A DNA stretch of 64,000 bases from Bubalus kerabau (Eukaryota > Chordata > Mammalia > Artiodactyla > Bovidae). Shown in pieces: positions 34,736-47,100 of the stretch (positions are counted from its first letter, which is position 1; each line of letters opens with the position of its first letter). The stretch is taken from contig NW_026577882.1 of the NCBI RefSeq assembly GCF_029407905.1, positions 992,001 to 1,056,000 of the forward strand, written 5' to 3'. Below the pieces are notes generated by a model. That model was not told where the DNA came from and ran no database searches. It saw only the letters and a list, made by a program, of their open reading frames with translations. A program made the translations under genes and the position numbers.

Positions 34736-37700
34736 CTCCTCTCTCAGGAACATTCTTGGCTCCTATCGAGACACCTCTGTGCGTGTAGCTACACACGCAA
34801 CGTAGGGGCAAAGGGAGCCAGATTCTTTCCGTGGGGTGCTGATGCTTTGTGGCAAAGCACCTGCTTGAGAATCCATCAGCTTACGCTTCCCTCGCCTTGA
34901 CAGAGGTCTCATTGCTGTAGCCCTTGGCAGTTTGGAAAGAAGAGGACCCTTACCTTTCATAAAGTGGGCCCTTGTCCTAGTTTGAAAGGAAAGGCAAGAG
35001 CTGAGCTGAGGCCAATAAGGCGCCAGTCAAGTCTGACATATTCCCGAAGCCTGCTCCTTCATGGAAAATAACGCTGGAATCTAGGAATGTCTCTGCAAGG
35101 CTGGCAAAGGGCAGTCAGGAGCCTGCACCCTGCCTCTGGAATTACCGACTTCTGAACAGATCTGGAGGTCTCCCTTAGGGGAAGCTAACCCATTCTTCCA
35201 AATAGAGGCTTCCAAACGCAGGCCGCCTGGCTGCCTCTTGCTCTCTGAAGGAGGCCTGCTTTTCCCGCCTCCTATGAACCCCACATCCCAGCCTCTGGGA
35301 AAAGCGGATCTTGAAGATCTTTTCTCAGGGGTTGTTTCCACGGAGCTGGGGCCGAGCCTGGAGCCCCAAACGCACAGGGGAAGAAAAACCACATGGACAA
35401 GTCTTTGCTCTCTAGGAGAGCTCTAGTGAACCTCACTCTGTCAGGAACGTTCTTGTTTCCTATGGAGACACCCCTGTCTGTGAAGCTGTGTACCGAACAT
35501 GGAGACACAGAGTCTGATTCTCTCTGTGCAGCTTTGAAGCTGTCGTTCAAACAACAGCTTGAAAATCCATACAATGCTCTTCCTTACCCGTGACACAGTT
35601 CTCATTGCTATACCCCTTGGCAGTATTTAGAAATCCATACCCAAACCCTTCTCCTAGTAGGCCTGGGTCCTAGTTCGGAGGAACACGCAATGACGGAGCT
35701 GAGGCCAGTAAGGCACCAGTCAGGTCTCACACACTCTGGCAGCCTGATCGTCCAGGGAGACTAAGGCCTGTTGTGCCTTGCAGGAGGCTCGCTTGTGTTA
35801 CCTCCTGTGAACTGCGTTTGCCAGCCTGGGGGAATAGCGGTCCCTGGAGATCTTTCCTCAGGGGCTCCTTCCCCTGAGCTGGGGCGGACCTCGGGGACCC
35901 AACTCACAGGGCAAGGCAAAACCATATGGACAGGTCTATGCTCTGTAGCAGACTTCTAGTGAACCTCATCTCTCAGGAACATTCTTGGCTCCTATAGAGA
36001 CACTTCTGTGTGTGAAGCTGCGTACCTAACATAGGGGCACAGAGAGCCTGATTCTCTCAGTTCATTTTGACCCTGTCGTTCAGAAAACAGCTTGAGAATC
36101 CATAAAATGCTCTCCCTTACCGCTGAGAGAATTCTCGCTGCTGTAGCCCTTGGCACTTTGTAGAAATCCGCAGCCAAACGCTTCTCCAAATAGGCCTGGG
36201 TCCTAGTTCGGAGGAACAGGCAATGGTGGAACTGAGGCCAGTAAGGCAACAGTCAGGTTTCACACACTCTGGCAGCCTGCTCCTCCAGGGACAGTAAGGC
36301 CTCTTTTTCTCTGCAGGAGATTCGCTTGCCTTACTTCCTGTGAACAGCGTTTCCCAGCCTCAGCGAAGCGGTTCCTGGAGATCTTTTCTCAGGGACAGTT
36401 TCCCCGGAGGTGTGGCGGACCTCGGGGACCCAACGCACAGGGGAAGGAAAAACCACATGGACAGGTCTATGCTCTGTAGGAGAGGTTTAGTGAACCTAAT
36501 CTCTCAGGAACATTCTTGGCTCCTATAGAGACAACTCTGTGTGTGAAGCTACACTCCCAACATTGGGGAACAGGGATCTTGGTTCTCTCCGTGGGGTGCT
36601 GATGCTTTGTAGTAAAGCACCTGCTTGAGAATCCATCCTCTTAGGCTTCCCTCGCTTTGTCAGAGGTCTCATTGCTGTAGCCCTTGGCAGTTTCAAAGAA
36701 GACCCTTACCCTTCATAAAGTAGGCCCTGTCCTAATTTGAATGGAAAGGCAATAGCTGAGCTGAGGCCAATAAGGAGCCAGTCCCCTCTGACACATTCCC
36801 GAAGCCTGCTCCTTCATGGAATATAACTCTAGAATCTTGGAATGTCTTTGCAAGGCTGGCAAAGGGCAGTCAGGAACCAGCACCCTGCCTCTGGAATTAC
36901 CGACTTCTGAGCAGATCTGGAGGTCTCCTTTAGGAGAAACTAACCCATTCCTTCCAAATAGAGGCTTCAAAATACAGGCAGGTTGGCTGCCTTTCGTGCC
37001 CGAAGGAGGCTTGCTTTTCTCTCCTCCTATGAACCCCAGTTCCCAGCCTCTGGGAAAAGCGTATCTTGAAGATATTTTCTCAGGGGTTGTTTCCACGGAG
37101 CTGGGGCCGAGCCCGGGGCCCAAAGGCACAGGGGAAGGCAAGACCACATGGACAGGTCTATGCTCTGTAGCAGACCTCTCGTGAACCTCATCTCTCAGGA
37201 GCATTCTTGGCTCCTACAGAGACACCTCTGTGTGTGAAGCTGCGTACCTAACATAGGGGCAGAGAGAGCCTGATTCTCTCTGTTCATTTTGACGCTGTCA
37301 TTCAGAAAACAGCTTGAGAATCCATAAAATGCTCTCCCTTACCACCGAGAGAATTCTCACTGCTGTAGCCCTTGGCACTTTGTAGAAATCTGCACCCAAA
37401 CGCTTTTCCAAGTAGGCCTGGGTGCTAGCTCGGATGAACAGGCAATGGTGGAGCTGAGGCCAGTAAGGCAACAGTCAGGTTTCACACATTCTGGCAGCCT
37501 GCTCCTCCAGGGACTGTAAGGCCTCTTTTACTCTGCAGGAGATTCGCTTGCCTTACTTCATGTCAACAGCATTTCCCAGCCTCGGCGAAGCGGTTCCTGG
37601 AGATCTTTTCTCAGGGACAGTTTCCCCGGAGGTGTGGCAGACCTCGAGGACCCAACTCACAGGGGAAGGCAAAACCACATGGACAGGTCTATGCTCTGTA

Positions 37701-38470
37701 GGAGAGGTTTAGTGAACCTAATCTCTCAGGAACATTCTTGGCTCCTATAGAGACAACTCTGTGTGTGAAGCTACACTCCCAACATTGGTGCACAGGGAGC
37801 TTGATTCTCTCCGTGGGGTGCTGATGCTTTGTGGCAAAGCACCTGCTTGAGAATCCATCCTCTTAGGCTTCCCTCACCTTGACAGAGGTCTCATTGCTGT
37901 AGCCCTTGGCAGTTTGCAAAGAAGAAGACCCTTACCCTTCATAAAGTAGGGCCTTGTCCTAGTTTGAATGGAAAGGCAATAGCTGAGCTGAGGTCAATAA
38001 GGAGCCAGTCCCGTCTGACACATTCCCGAAGCCTGCTCCTTCATGGAAAATAACTCTAGAATCTAGGAATATCTTTGCAAGGCTAGCAAAGGGCAGTCAG
38101 GAACCAGTACCCTGCCTCTGGAATTACCGACTTCTGAGCAGATCTGGAGGTCTCCTTTAGGAGAAGCAAACCCATTCCTTCCAAATAGAGGCTTCAAAAC
38201 ACAGGCAGGTGGGCTGCCTTTTCGTTCCCTATGGAGGCGTGCTTTTCTCTCCTCCTACGAACCCCGGTTCCCAGACACTGGGAAAAGTGGATCTTGAAGA
38301 TATTTTCTCAGGGGTTGTTTCCACGGAGCTGGGGCCGAGCCTGGAGACCCAAAGGCACAGGGGAAGGCAAGACCACATGGACAAGCCTTTGCTCTTTAGT
38401 ATAGCTCTAATGAACCTCACTCTGTCAGGATCTTTCTTGATTCCTACGGAGACACACCTGTGTGTGAAGC
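34736..38470. repeat. Dimeric ~1.23-kb tandem array, copy 2, right part
   Basis: Box positions are 34,909, 35,602, 36,136, 36,670, 37,362 and 37,897. Up to about 35,130 the sequence follows copy 1 near 11,265; from about 35,147 it follows copy 1 near 16,174. Eight monomers (about 4.9 kb) are therefore absent. The two consecutive short monomers (35,602-36,136-36,670) match the same break in copy 1. Confidence 0.85.
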
Positions 38471-38760
38471 TGCGGGCACAGAGAGCCTGATTACCCCTGT
38501 GCAGCGCTGAGTCTGGGCGGCTAAACAACAGCTTGGGAATGCAGCCTGGGGCGCTTCCCTTCCCTCGGACAGAGCTCTCCTTGCGGTAGGCCTTGGTAGT
38601 TTGCATACAATGGGGCCCTAAGCCCTCTGCAAGTTGGCCTGGCTCCTAGGTCCAAAGGGCAGGCCAGAGCGGAGCTGAGGCTGTCAGGCTCCAGACACAT
38701 CTCCCATACTCCTACATCCTGCTCCTACCCGGGCGTGAACGCTAGAAGCTGGGAAGGTAC
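38471..38760. repeat. GC-rich edge monomer, copy 2
   Basis: Only one edge monomer is present here; copy 1 has two (19,561-20,440). The sequence passes from text like 19,585 straight to text like 20,240, a loss of about 650 bp or one monomer. Confidence 0.75.
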
Positions 38761-39649
38761 CTGGACCGTGCAGGGGCGGGGTGAACGCGGGCGGCGTGGG
38801 GCGGGGGTCGGCTTCTGGCGGGGGTGGGGGCGGGCTTCCCAGTTGTGCTCTCAGAGGTGGACACTGAGGCTGCAAACGCGCCTGGAGTGCACCCGGGACT
38901 GGGTAAACCCGGGCTGCGCGGGTCGAGATTCCGATGGCTTTGGGTGGGGGTCGGTCCCAGTTGTGCTCCCGGGGGTCGCCACTGCGGCTGGGAACGCGCC
39001 GGGAGCGCGGCAGGGGCGGGGCTAACCCTGGGGGCGCGGGGCGGGGGTCGGCTCATGGGGGGATGGGGAGGGGTTCCCAGTTGCGCTCTCGGGGGTTGCA
39101 ACTGCTGCTGGGAATGCCCATTTCGTCCGCTCCTGGGTCCCCAAGGATCGCCATCCCGTGGGTGCAGTGGAGGGCTGCGGACCACAGGTAAGGGAACTGG
39201 GACTGCGTGGAGCAGGGAACCAAGTATTCCGCCCTCTGTTGGCACATTCTCGGAGCTCCCCAACCTGGCGGTCGCAGAAAGGCCTTGCCTTTGGGGTCAA
39301 GGCCTTTACCGCTCCACCCCTCTGCTGAAAAATCTCCGAGTCTGCGCGGTTCTTCCAAGCAGCCTAGTGTCCGCTGGAAGTCCAAGGGACAGAACACTGA
39401 ACTCTGGCCGGCTGGCCCAGCCCTGCTTCTGGCACTTTGTAAGCCAGCGGGCCCTTGAGCACCTGCTGGGATGGGAAAGGGAAGGGTCCACGGATTGCAC
39501 CCTAGAAACTTAGTAGGGTGCATGGATTTCAAACCCTGGTGGCCGCCCAGGCAGCAAAGAAGGGGGGAGGGCACCTTGCTGCCCTTTCATGGCAGAATCT
39601 GTGGTTGTCCAGCTGCGTGGGCCTTTTCATGAGGACCCTGTGCAATAAA
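38761..39649 (+). other. GC-rich module c: possible exon, splice donor and poly(A) signal
   Basis: Counterpart of module a. The CpG-rich part holds three minisatellite units where module a holds two. The splice-donor-like CAG|GTAAGG has its GT at 39,188, and AATAAA lies at 39,644-39,649 with the same GT-rich stretch after it. The exon-like part between donor and signal is well conserved with module a. No protein family recognised. Confidence 0.5.
38780..39115. repeat. GC minisatellite, ~120-bp unit, three units
   Basis: Unit anchors at about 38,868, 38,988 and 39,108. The middle unit, with CGAGATTCCGATGGCTTTGG, is missing from module a but has relatives in modules b and d. Confidence 0.7.
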
Positions 39650-41209
39650 AGTTTGGTGTTTTGGAACTGAATAATTAGAACGTGTAAAAGCTTTAAATTA
39701 TGTGGTGGTGTAATTAAAAAACAAAACAAAACAAAACCAAGCTCCAAGTGTTTTGCAAATGGAGGTTTAAATATTGAAGGACTGTATTCCTTGCACTGTG
39801 GCATTCTATCAAGAAGTGTGCAGGATTTTTTTTTTTTTAAGAAAAGTGTTCGAAGTGAGGGAAACAGGAAACCCAGAGGTGCCCCTGTATTTTGGGGAAG
39901 GCCTTAGGAGGTCACTTGGAAATGCTGCTGGCTGTGCGGGAGGGGGGCAGATGGGCTGTGCAGGCTTGTCCTTTGCATGGATGTTCTTGTGTGTGGAAAC
40001 CCAGCTCGGAGCCATCTCCTGATGTGTAAGAATTTCGCAGACAAACCTTGAGCTAAGCAATGCATTTTTTCCTAAGAAAATGTTTGTCTTAAGCGATGTA
40101 AATATCCTATGTATTTCCGCTAGACTCTGGCTTCAGGTCGGTTCCCCCAATAGGCTCAGAAGCGATTTGAACAAAACAGCATGTTTTCCTCCTAGCTTGT
40201 TCTCCTTATCTATGTTAAGGAAATGATATATTTGCCTGCAATACTGCCTTTCTTCAAGATTCATGTCAATCAAGTTTTGGCCCGGGATGACTCACCTGCT
40301 GCCAATATTATCTCAATGCATGTCGTGGGGGAAGGGCCTGGTGCCATTCACTGAAACAGTTCCTTTCTTTCCTTAGCTGACTGCTAGTGCCTGTAGAATA
40401 TCTGGCTAAAGACCAGCAGGGGGTACTCTTACTACCCCCCCCACCCCGCCTCAAGTCTAAGTCAGCAGCTTTCTCTATCTCTTTAATACTTTAATAACAC
40501 TTGATGACACAAAAGCTCTGAGCGATCAAATCATATCAAATCTTCATTTCAGATTGAAGATGCATTCCATGGTATTGCCATCTTAAGTCTTTCCATCGTT
40601 ATGGAATATCTGTCCATGTATTCAGGATAGTTTTCAGCCAGGGTGTATAATTTCCAGTGTGCCAGTCTTGTCATCCTCGTTACATCCATGGCAAAGTGTT
40701 TTATTCATGTTGATATTATTGAAAGGGAATTTTTTAAAATTCCTTTTCAGATTATTATCTGCTAATGTATACAGATAAAACTGTGTAATCATTCATTTTT
40801 ATCAGTTTGGACAGCTTGATAGTTGTCTTTAATTTCTTTACTTTCTGACACTTTAAGATTATCCTGGGACACATATGTAATGCCTCACCCCTAAATTCAG
40901 ACATGTGTTCAAAGAACTTCTGTCCTTTTATTTATTTATTTATTTATTCTTTAACATTGAAATCGTTTTGACTATGCTGGGTGTTTGTTGCTAGATGGAA
41001 GTAGCTAGGACCTCTGGACTGCAGTCTCTCATCTCTTGCTGACCTCTTGTTGACCTCTGCAGATTCCTGGTAGGTGGGAGCTTGTTAGTTCCTTGTTCCT
41101 TATCAGAACCTCCTGTGGTAGGTGTTTTTCTCTTCTCTGTTGCCTGGTAAGGGTGGGTGGTCATGGGCATCCCAAAGTTGGCTAGAAGTCAATTATTTAG
41201 GCAGGCTTG
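39650..41209. other. AT-richer spacer, copy 2, no gene seen
   Basis: Counterpart of 21,215-22,757. Divergence is uneven and locally high, for example around 40,300-40,450, where several substitutions and a C-run insertion occur within 150 bp. It holds the same (AAAAC)n run (39,717-39,738). Confidence 0.6.
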
Positions 41210-41220
41210 TGCATAGATAT
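41210..41220 (+). repeat. SINE target-site duplication, left, copy 2
   Basis: TGCATAGATAT, repeated exactly at 41,495-41,505 after the SINE tail. Confidence 0.85.
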
Positions 41221-41494
41221 GGGAGAAGGCAATGGCACCCCACTCCTGGAAAATCCCAAGGACGGAGGAGCCTGGTAGGCTGCAGTCCATGGGGTGGCTA
41301 AGAGTCGGACACCACTGAGCGACTTCATTTTCACTTTTCACTTTCATGCATAGGAGGAGGAAATGGCAACCCACTCCAGTGTTCTTGCCTAGAGAACCCC
41401 AGGGACTGCGGGGCCTGGTGGGCTGCCATCTATGGCGTGGCACAGGGTCGGCCTCAACTGAACCACTTAGCAGCTGCAGCAGCAGCAGCAGCAG
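41221..41494 (+). mobile_element. Bov-A2-type SINE, copy 2
   Basis: The same insertion as 22,768-23,062. It has a short internal deletion near the start of the first half, more changes near the 3' end, and an AGC tail. Exact 11-bp flanking repeats confirm insertion by retroposition. Confidence 0.92.
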
Positions 41495-41505
41495 TGCATA
41501 GATAT

Positions 41506-42211
41506 CAAAGGGGATGAGAACAGTCAGGTAGGATCACATATGTCACCGTGAAACAATACTTCTCCTCTTAGCCAAAGCTAACAAAAGATTTCTGTTCTAG
41601 GTCAACCTAGAAGAGATCACTTAAGAGGTAAAGAAACTTAAACTCCATTAGCAAAGGCAGTTCAACATCTCAAGAAAACTTGTGCTAGGCACAAAACTCT
41701 TTTCTGGGGGCCTACTTTCCCTACAACCTCCTTATCCCATTCTGTACCCATTCCTTTGCTTCTCCCGTCCTGAAAATGCCACTTCTAAGACAGAACTACT
41801 TCGTTTTCCTTCTTAAAGTGTGATTGCATTCCATACATTCTTGTAATAACAAGTCATACATTTCCCTTCAGCAACCAAGAACTGACTCTTATATTGGCAT
41901 TTGATAGATTGGTGAGCATACCTATCAGTGATAATAGCGCCCACCCCGCTTCCTGCAAGAACAGAACAAAACAAAACAAAACAAAAAAATTGCTTTCTTA
42001 CATTTAATATGTTCGGATGGTGCCAGTCACTATTCATGCAGAGTCAAAAATCTCTTTTGTTTCTGTGTAAAAGGGAGGTCCTTTCAAGTCGTGAATGTTT
42101 CAGAAGTTTCATTTATTTGGAAGTGACCTAGCTATTCAATACACTGTCGTCACTTAGTTTAGCACCAGGATAGAAACTCAGGTAACCAAAACACCTGGAG
42201 GAACGATTGTA
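41506..42211. other. Spacer between SINEs, copy 2, no gene seen
   Basis: Counterpart of 23,075-23,740, with a small insertion near 41,903-41,945 and an (AAAAC)n run at 41,964-41,987. No gene seen. Confidence 0.6.
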
Positions 42212-42392
42212 AGTTCAGTTCAGTTCAGTTGCTCAGTCGAGTCTGACTCTTTGGGACCCCGTGGCCTGCAGGACGCCAGGCTTCCGTGTCCATCACCAAC
42301 TCCAGGGGCTTGCTCAAACTCATGTCCATCGAGTCAGTGATGCCATCCAACCATCTTATCCTCTGTCATCCCCTTCTCCTCTGCCTTCAATC
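42212..42392 (-). mobile_element. Bov-tA-type SINE, copy 2
   Basis: The same reverse-oriented, truncated element as 23,741-23,922, at the equivalent position. Confidence 0.9.
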
Positions 42393-43130
42393 AAGACTAT
42401 GAGAGGCAGATATTTTAGAGTATAATTATTGTTAAGAGTTTATCTAAAAGCTCATATCACATTTACATTTTTTACATTGGTTGTTGCTGTTTCCAGGTAC
42501 TTTCTTGCTGACAAGCTTGTGACACATATAACAATAGAGCAATTTTTACCTCAAAAGAAACCTAGGCACTATGAACATGTTGTGCTTAATGTTGTTGACT
42601 CTTAGACATGTCTATAGTGGAGGAGCAAAACCAAAAATACTAGATATTTAATATTGACTAGTTCCCAGTTCACAGGACTCTGACATTCATTTAGGTCAAT
42701 GTCTTCTTGTATTTCCAGCAGTTTGATTTGGAAGGGCTGCCTTGTCTTGAGACCATTGAAATCAGAACTCAGAACTTGAGCAATATTATCAAAAAACACA
42801 AGGCTCACACTGACACATACCTTAATCCAGACAGACAGACAAGACATCTTCCAGTTTTCCGCCTGAGATTTAAAATATTTCTTTGAGCCGTTTTCCTGGG
42901 GAGTGGGGGGGGGGGGAGTGGGGGTGGCAGCGAGGCAGGCTTGGGTAACAAGCTAATTGTTGGTCATTGCATATGCAAAGAACCAGCTTTCCGGGTTCCA
43001 AGGAAAAAAGTTTCCTTGGTACCCAATTTTGTTTGGATCTATAGACTCTCATGGCCCTCCTAGGTCAGGACATCTTTCCTTTCTGTAGTCCTCGTTTTAT
43101 CCCTAAATCATAGACAGCTTGGATTGTCTC
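42393..43130. other. Spacer after SINE, copy 2, no gene seen
   Basis: Counterpart of 23,923-24,640. A G-run at about 42,903-42,915 is longer than in copy 1. No gene seen. Confidence 0.55.
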
Positions 43131-44145
43131 TGTGGGGTGTATGTATTGTCCTCATGTTTGACCTGGCGGCAGCAGCGAGGTCCTAGAGCCTCTCCTGGAA
43201 CCGGGCGTGGGGACGGGGCTCACCGAGAGCCACTGGTGAAGGTGGGCAGCGCCCCTGGAGCGCGGCAGGGGCGGGGCGAACCCGGGCGGCGCAGGGCGGG
43301 TGTCGGCTCCTGGCGGGGGTAGGGGAGGGCTTCCCAGTTGTGCTCTCGGAGATGGCCACTGCAGCTGGAAACGCGCCGGGAGCGCAGCCAGGGTGGGGTA
43401 AACCTGGGCTGCACAGGTCGAGATTCCGCTCGCTGTGGGTGGGGGGTCGGTCCCTGTTGTGCTCCCGGGGGTCGCCAATATGGCTGGGAACCCGCCGGGA
43501 GCCCGGCAGGGCCGGGGCGAAACCTGGCGGCGCGGGGCGGGGTGGGGTTCCGTTCGCAGCGGGGGTCGGCTCCTGGCGGGTGTGGGGGAGGGCTTTCCAG
43601 ATGTGCTGTTGGGGGTCGCCATTGCAGCTGGGAATGCCCATTTCGTGAACTCCTGGATCCCCAAGGATCGGCATCCATTGGCCACAGCGGAGGGGTGCGG
43701 AACACAGGTAAGGGAACGGGGACTGCGTGGAGCAGGGAACCATGTATTCCGCCCTGTGTTGGCACAGTCTCAGAGCTCCCCAACCTGGCGGTCGCAGAAA
43801 GGCCTCGTCTTTGGGGTCAAGGCCTTTACCGCTCCACCCCTCTGCTGAAAAACCTCAGAGTCTGCGCGGTTTTCCCAAGCAGCCTAGTGTCCGCTGGAAG
43901 TCCAAGGGACAGAACCCTGAATTCTGGCCGGCTGGCCCAGCCCTGCTTCTGGCACTTTGTAGGCCAGCGGGCCCTGGAGCACCTGCTAGGATGGGAAAGG
44001 GAAGGGTACGCGAATTGCACCCTGGTGCCCGCCGAGGCAGCAAAGAAGGGGGGAGGGCACCTTACTGCCCTTTAATGGCAGACAGAATCTGTGGCTGTCC
44101 TGCTGCATGGGCCTTTTCATGGGGACCTTGTGCAATAAAAGTTTA
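43131..44145 (+). other. GC-rich module d: possible exon, splice donor and poly(A) signal
   Basis: Counterpart of module b and very close to it. The minisatellite is at 43,225-43,645, the splice-donor-like CAG|GTAAGG has its GT at 43,708, and AATAAA is at 44,134-44,139, with satellite I starting within a few bases of it. The exon-like part between donor and signal is nearly unchanged from module b. No product recognised. Confidence 0.5.
43225..43645. repeat. GC minisatellite, 120-145-bp unit, three units
   Basis: Same three units and order as 24,745-25,165; anchors at about 43,353, 43,474 and 43,618. Confidence 0.7.
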
Positions 44146-47100
44146 CTGGTGACCTTAGGGAACTTCCCAGTGTGCTTCTGACAGATGAGGGATGCTGTGG
44201 AGTTGGCGGGGCCTCTCAGGACTCCGCTGGGTTTGGCGCAATAGAAGAGGGCCTCACCTCCAGGGAAGGAAGGAACCTCAGGCTTCCTCTCCGTTTCGGA
44301 CTCCGACCGCAGGGTCCCTGCAGAGTTGGGACAGGAGAGTCAGGAATCGTCTTGTCTGAGGAAGGGAACTCCGCTTGCCTCTCGAGGTGCTCAGGGGGTC
44401 TCAGGCCCCTTGTTGAGCTGTGTGTGGAACCTGCGGGTGTTTCCAGAAATGCACGACGGTGACAGTGCCCCTTCGTGTTGTGCCTTCACCCACTGGGTTG
44501 CCTTCGAAGAGGTGTCCGGGCCTCGGGTTCTTTTCAAGAGCGGGCAGGGAAATCGGGGTCTTTCGGCATGTGGGACCACCCACGGGACTAGTCTCAAATT
44601 TCCTAGTGAGGCCGGCTTCATTCTGAGGTGTGCTGGGAAGGCCGGGGACCCTTCCAGACAACGCAGGGGGATCGACTCTCCTGTCGCCATCAGGAGGGGA
44701 GAAGGGGCTCAGATGAAGTGGGGACGGAACCCTCGGTGTTACCCTCGAGGGAAACCGGCTTGTGGGGGACTTTTGGGGGTTGCATGAAAGGAGTCAGGTA
44801 CCGTTTCGCACTTCAGGACAGAACCTGGGACTTCCCTTGAGACGCCGTAGCGGGCAAGGGCCTCATCTTGCGAAGACGTTGGGAACTTGTGGATTTTCTC
44901 GAGTTGCGGCGGGATTCTAGAGTTACGACGGGGATTTCAGGCTTCCTCTTGTGTTGGCCCCGGGAAGCCTAATCTTCCATTTGAGTTGCGAGGGAAAGCT
45001 GAGGGTTACACTCGAGTCACTGCAGGGCCAAAGAGACCTCATCTAGGCCTTTGTCCGGGACTTAACGTTCCTCTCAAGGGAAGACAGGGATCACAGGGTG
45101 GCGTTCCAGACTCCCCCGGGGAGTCAGGCCTCGCCTCGAGGGCAAGCCAAGGATGCCGCTCTCCTCTCAAGTCGCGACGCAGATCTCTTGGAGCCCACTG
45201 AGTGGCCTCAAGGGAGTCAGGCCTTCTCTTCAGTTTGGAGAGAGGACTCGGGATTGTGCTCTGGGTCAGGCAGGAAAAGAAGGCCCTCACCTCGCGAGGA
45301 TGGGGGCTTCTCAGGGGTTTCCTCGAGCTGCGGCGCCCGTGGGGGTTTTCTCACGAGGCAAGACGAGGATCTCAGGGAGCCTCTCGTGCGGTGCCAGGGA
45401 AGTCAGGTCTCTGTGCGCGTGGCGAGGGGGAGCGCGTCATGGCTCTCCAGTCATGGGAGAGGACTAGGGTCTCCAGACGCGTTGAAGAAGGACACTCGAG
45501 GTCTTTCTGGGGTTGCGGCGGGAAAGCCTCGTTTCCCACGACTTCTGCCGGGGACCTGAGGGAACTTCCCATGGTGCCTCTGATAGGTGAGGGATGCTGT
45601 GGAGTTGGCGGGGCCTCTCGGGACTCCGCTGGGCTTGGCGCAATGGAAGAGGGCCTCATCTCGAGGGGAGACAGGAAACTTAGGCTTCCTCTCCTTTTCG
45701 GACTCCAGCCACAGGGTCCCTGCAGAGTTGGGACAGGAGAGTCAGGCCTCGTCTTGTCTGAGGAAGGGAACTCCGCTTGCCTCTCGAATTGCTCAGGGTG
45801 TCTCACGCACCTCGTCGAGCTGTGTGTGGAAACCGCGGGTTTTTCCGGACGACGCACGGGGGTGTCAGTGCCCCTTCGAATGGTAACTTCACCCACAGGG
45901 TTGCCTTCAAAGAGGTGTCTGGGCATCGGGTTCTTATCCAGAGCGGACTGGGAAATCGGGGTCGTTCGGCATGTGGCACAACCCACGGGGCTCGTCTCGA
46001 ATTTCCTCGGGAGGCCGGCCTCATCCTGAGGTGTGCCGGGAAAGCCGGGAACCCCTTCCAGAATACGCAGGGGAATCGACTCTCCTGTCGTGATGAGGAG
46101 GGGAGAAGGGGCTCAGATGAAGGGGTGCCAGGACCCTCGGTGTTCCCCTCGAGGGAACCCGGCGTGTCTGGGAAATTTTGGAGGTCACATGAAGGGTGTC
46201 AGGTACCGTTTCGCAACTCAGGACGGAACGTGAGACTTCCCTTGAGACGCCGTAGTGGGCAAGGGCCCCATCTTACGAAGACGTTGGGACCACGTGCTTT
46301 TTCTCGAGTTGCGGCGGGATTCTCGAGTTACGACGGGGATTTCAGGCTTCCTCTTTGGTTGGCCCTGGGAAGCCCCATCTTCCATTCGAGTTGCGAGGGA
46401 AAGCTGGGGGTTGCGCTCGAGTCACTGCAGGGCCCAAGAGACCTCATCTAGGCGTGTGTCCAGGACCTAGTAGTACTCTCAAGGGAAGAGAGGGATCCCG
46501 GGGTTGCACTCCAGAGTCCCCCGTGGAGTCAGGCCTCGCCTCGAGGGGAAGCAAAGGACTCCGCTCTTCTCTTGAGCCACGACGCGGATCTCTTGGAGCC
46601 CTCTGACTGGCCTCAAGGGAGTCAAGCCTAATCTTCAGTTTGGAGAGAGGACTCGGGATTGCTCTCCAGGAAAGGCAGGAAAAGAAGGCCCTCACCTCGC
46701 GAGGACGGGGGCTTCTCAGGGGTTTCCTCGAGCTGCGGCGTCCGTGGGGCTTTTCTCACGAGGCACGACGAGGTTCTCAGGGAGCCTCTCGTGCGGCGCC
46801 AGGGAAGTCAGGTCTCCATGAGCGTGGCGAGGGGGAGCGCGTCATTCTTCTCGAGTCCTGGGAGGGGAGTAGGGCATCAAGGCGTGTAGAAGGACTCTCG
46901 AGGTCTTTCTCGGCTTGCGGCGGGAAACCCTCGTTTCCCTCGACTTCTCCCGGTGACCTGAGGGAACTTCCCAGGGTTCCTCTTAGAGGTGAGGGATGCT
47001 GTGGAGTTGGTGGGCCATCTCGGGACTCCTCTGGGTTTGGCGCAATCGAAGAGGGCCTCATCTCGAGGGGAGACAGGACCTCAGGCTTCCTCTCCGTTTC

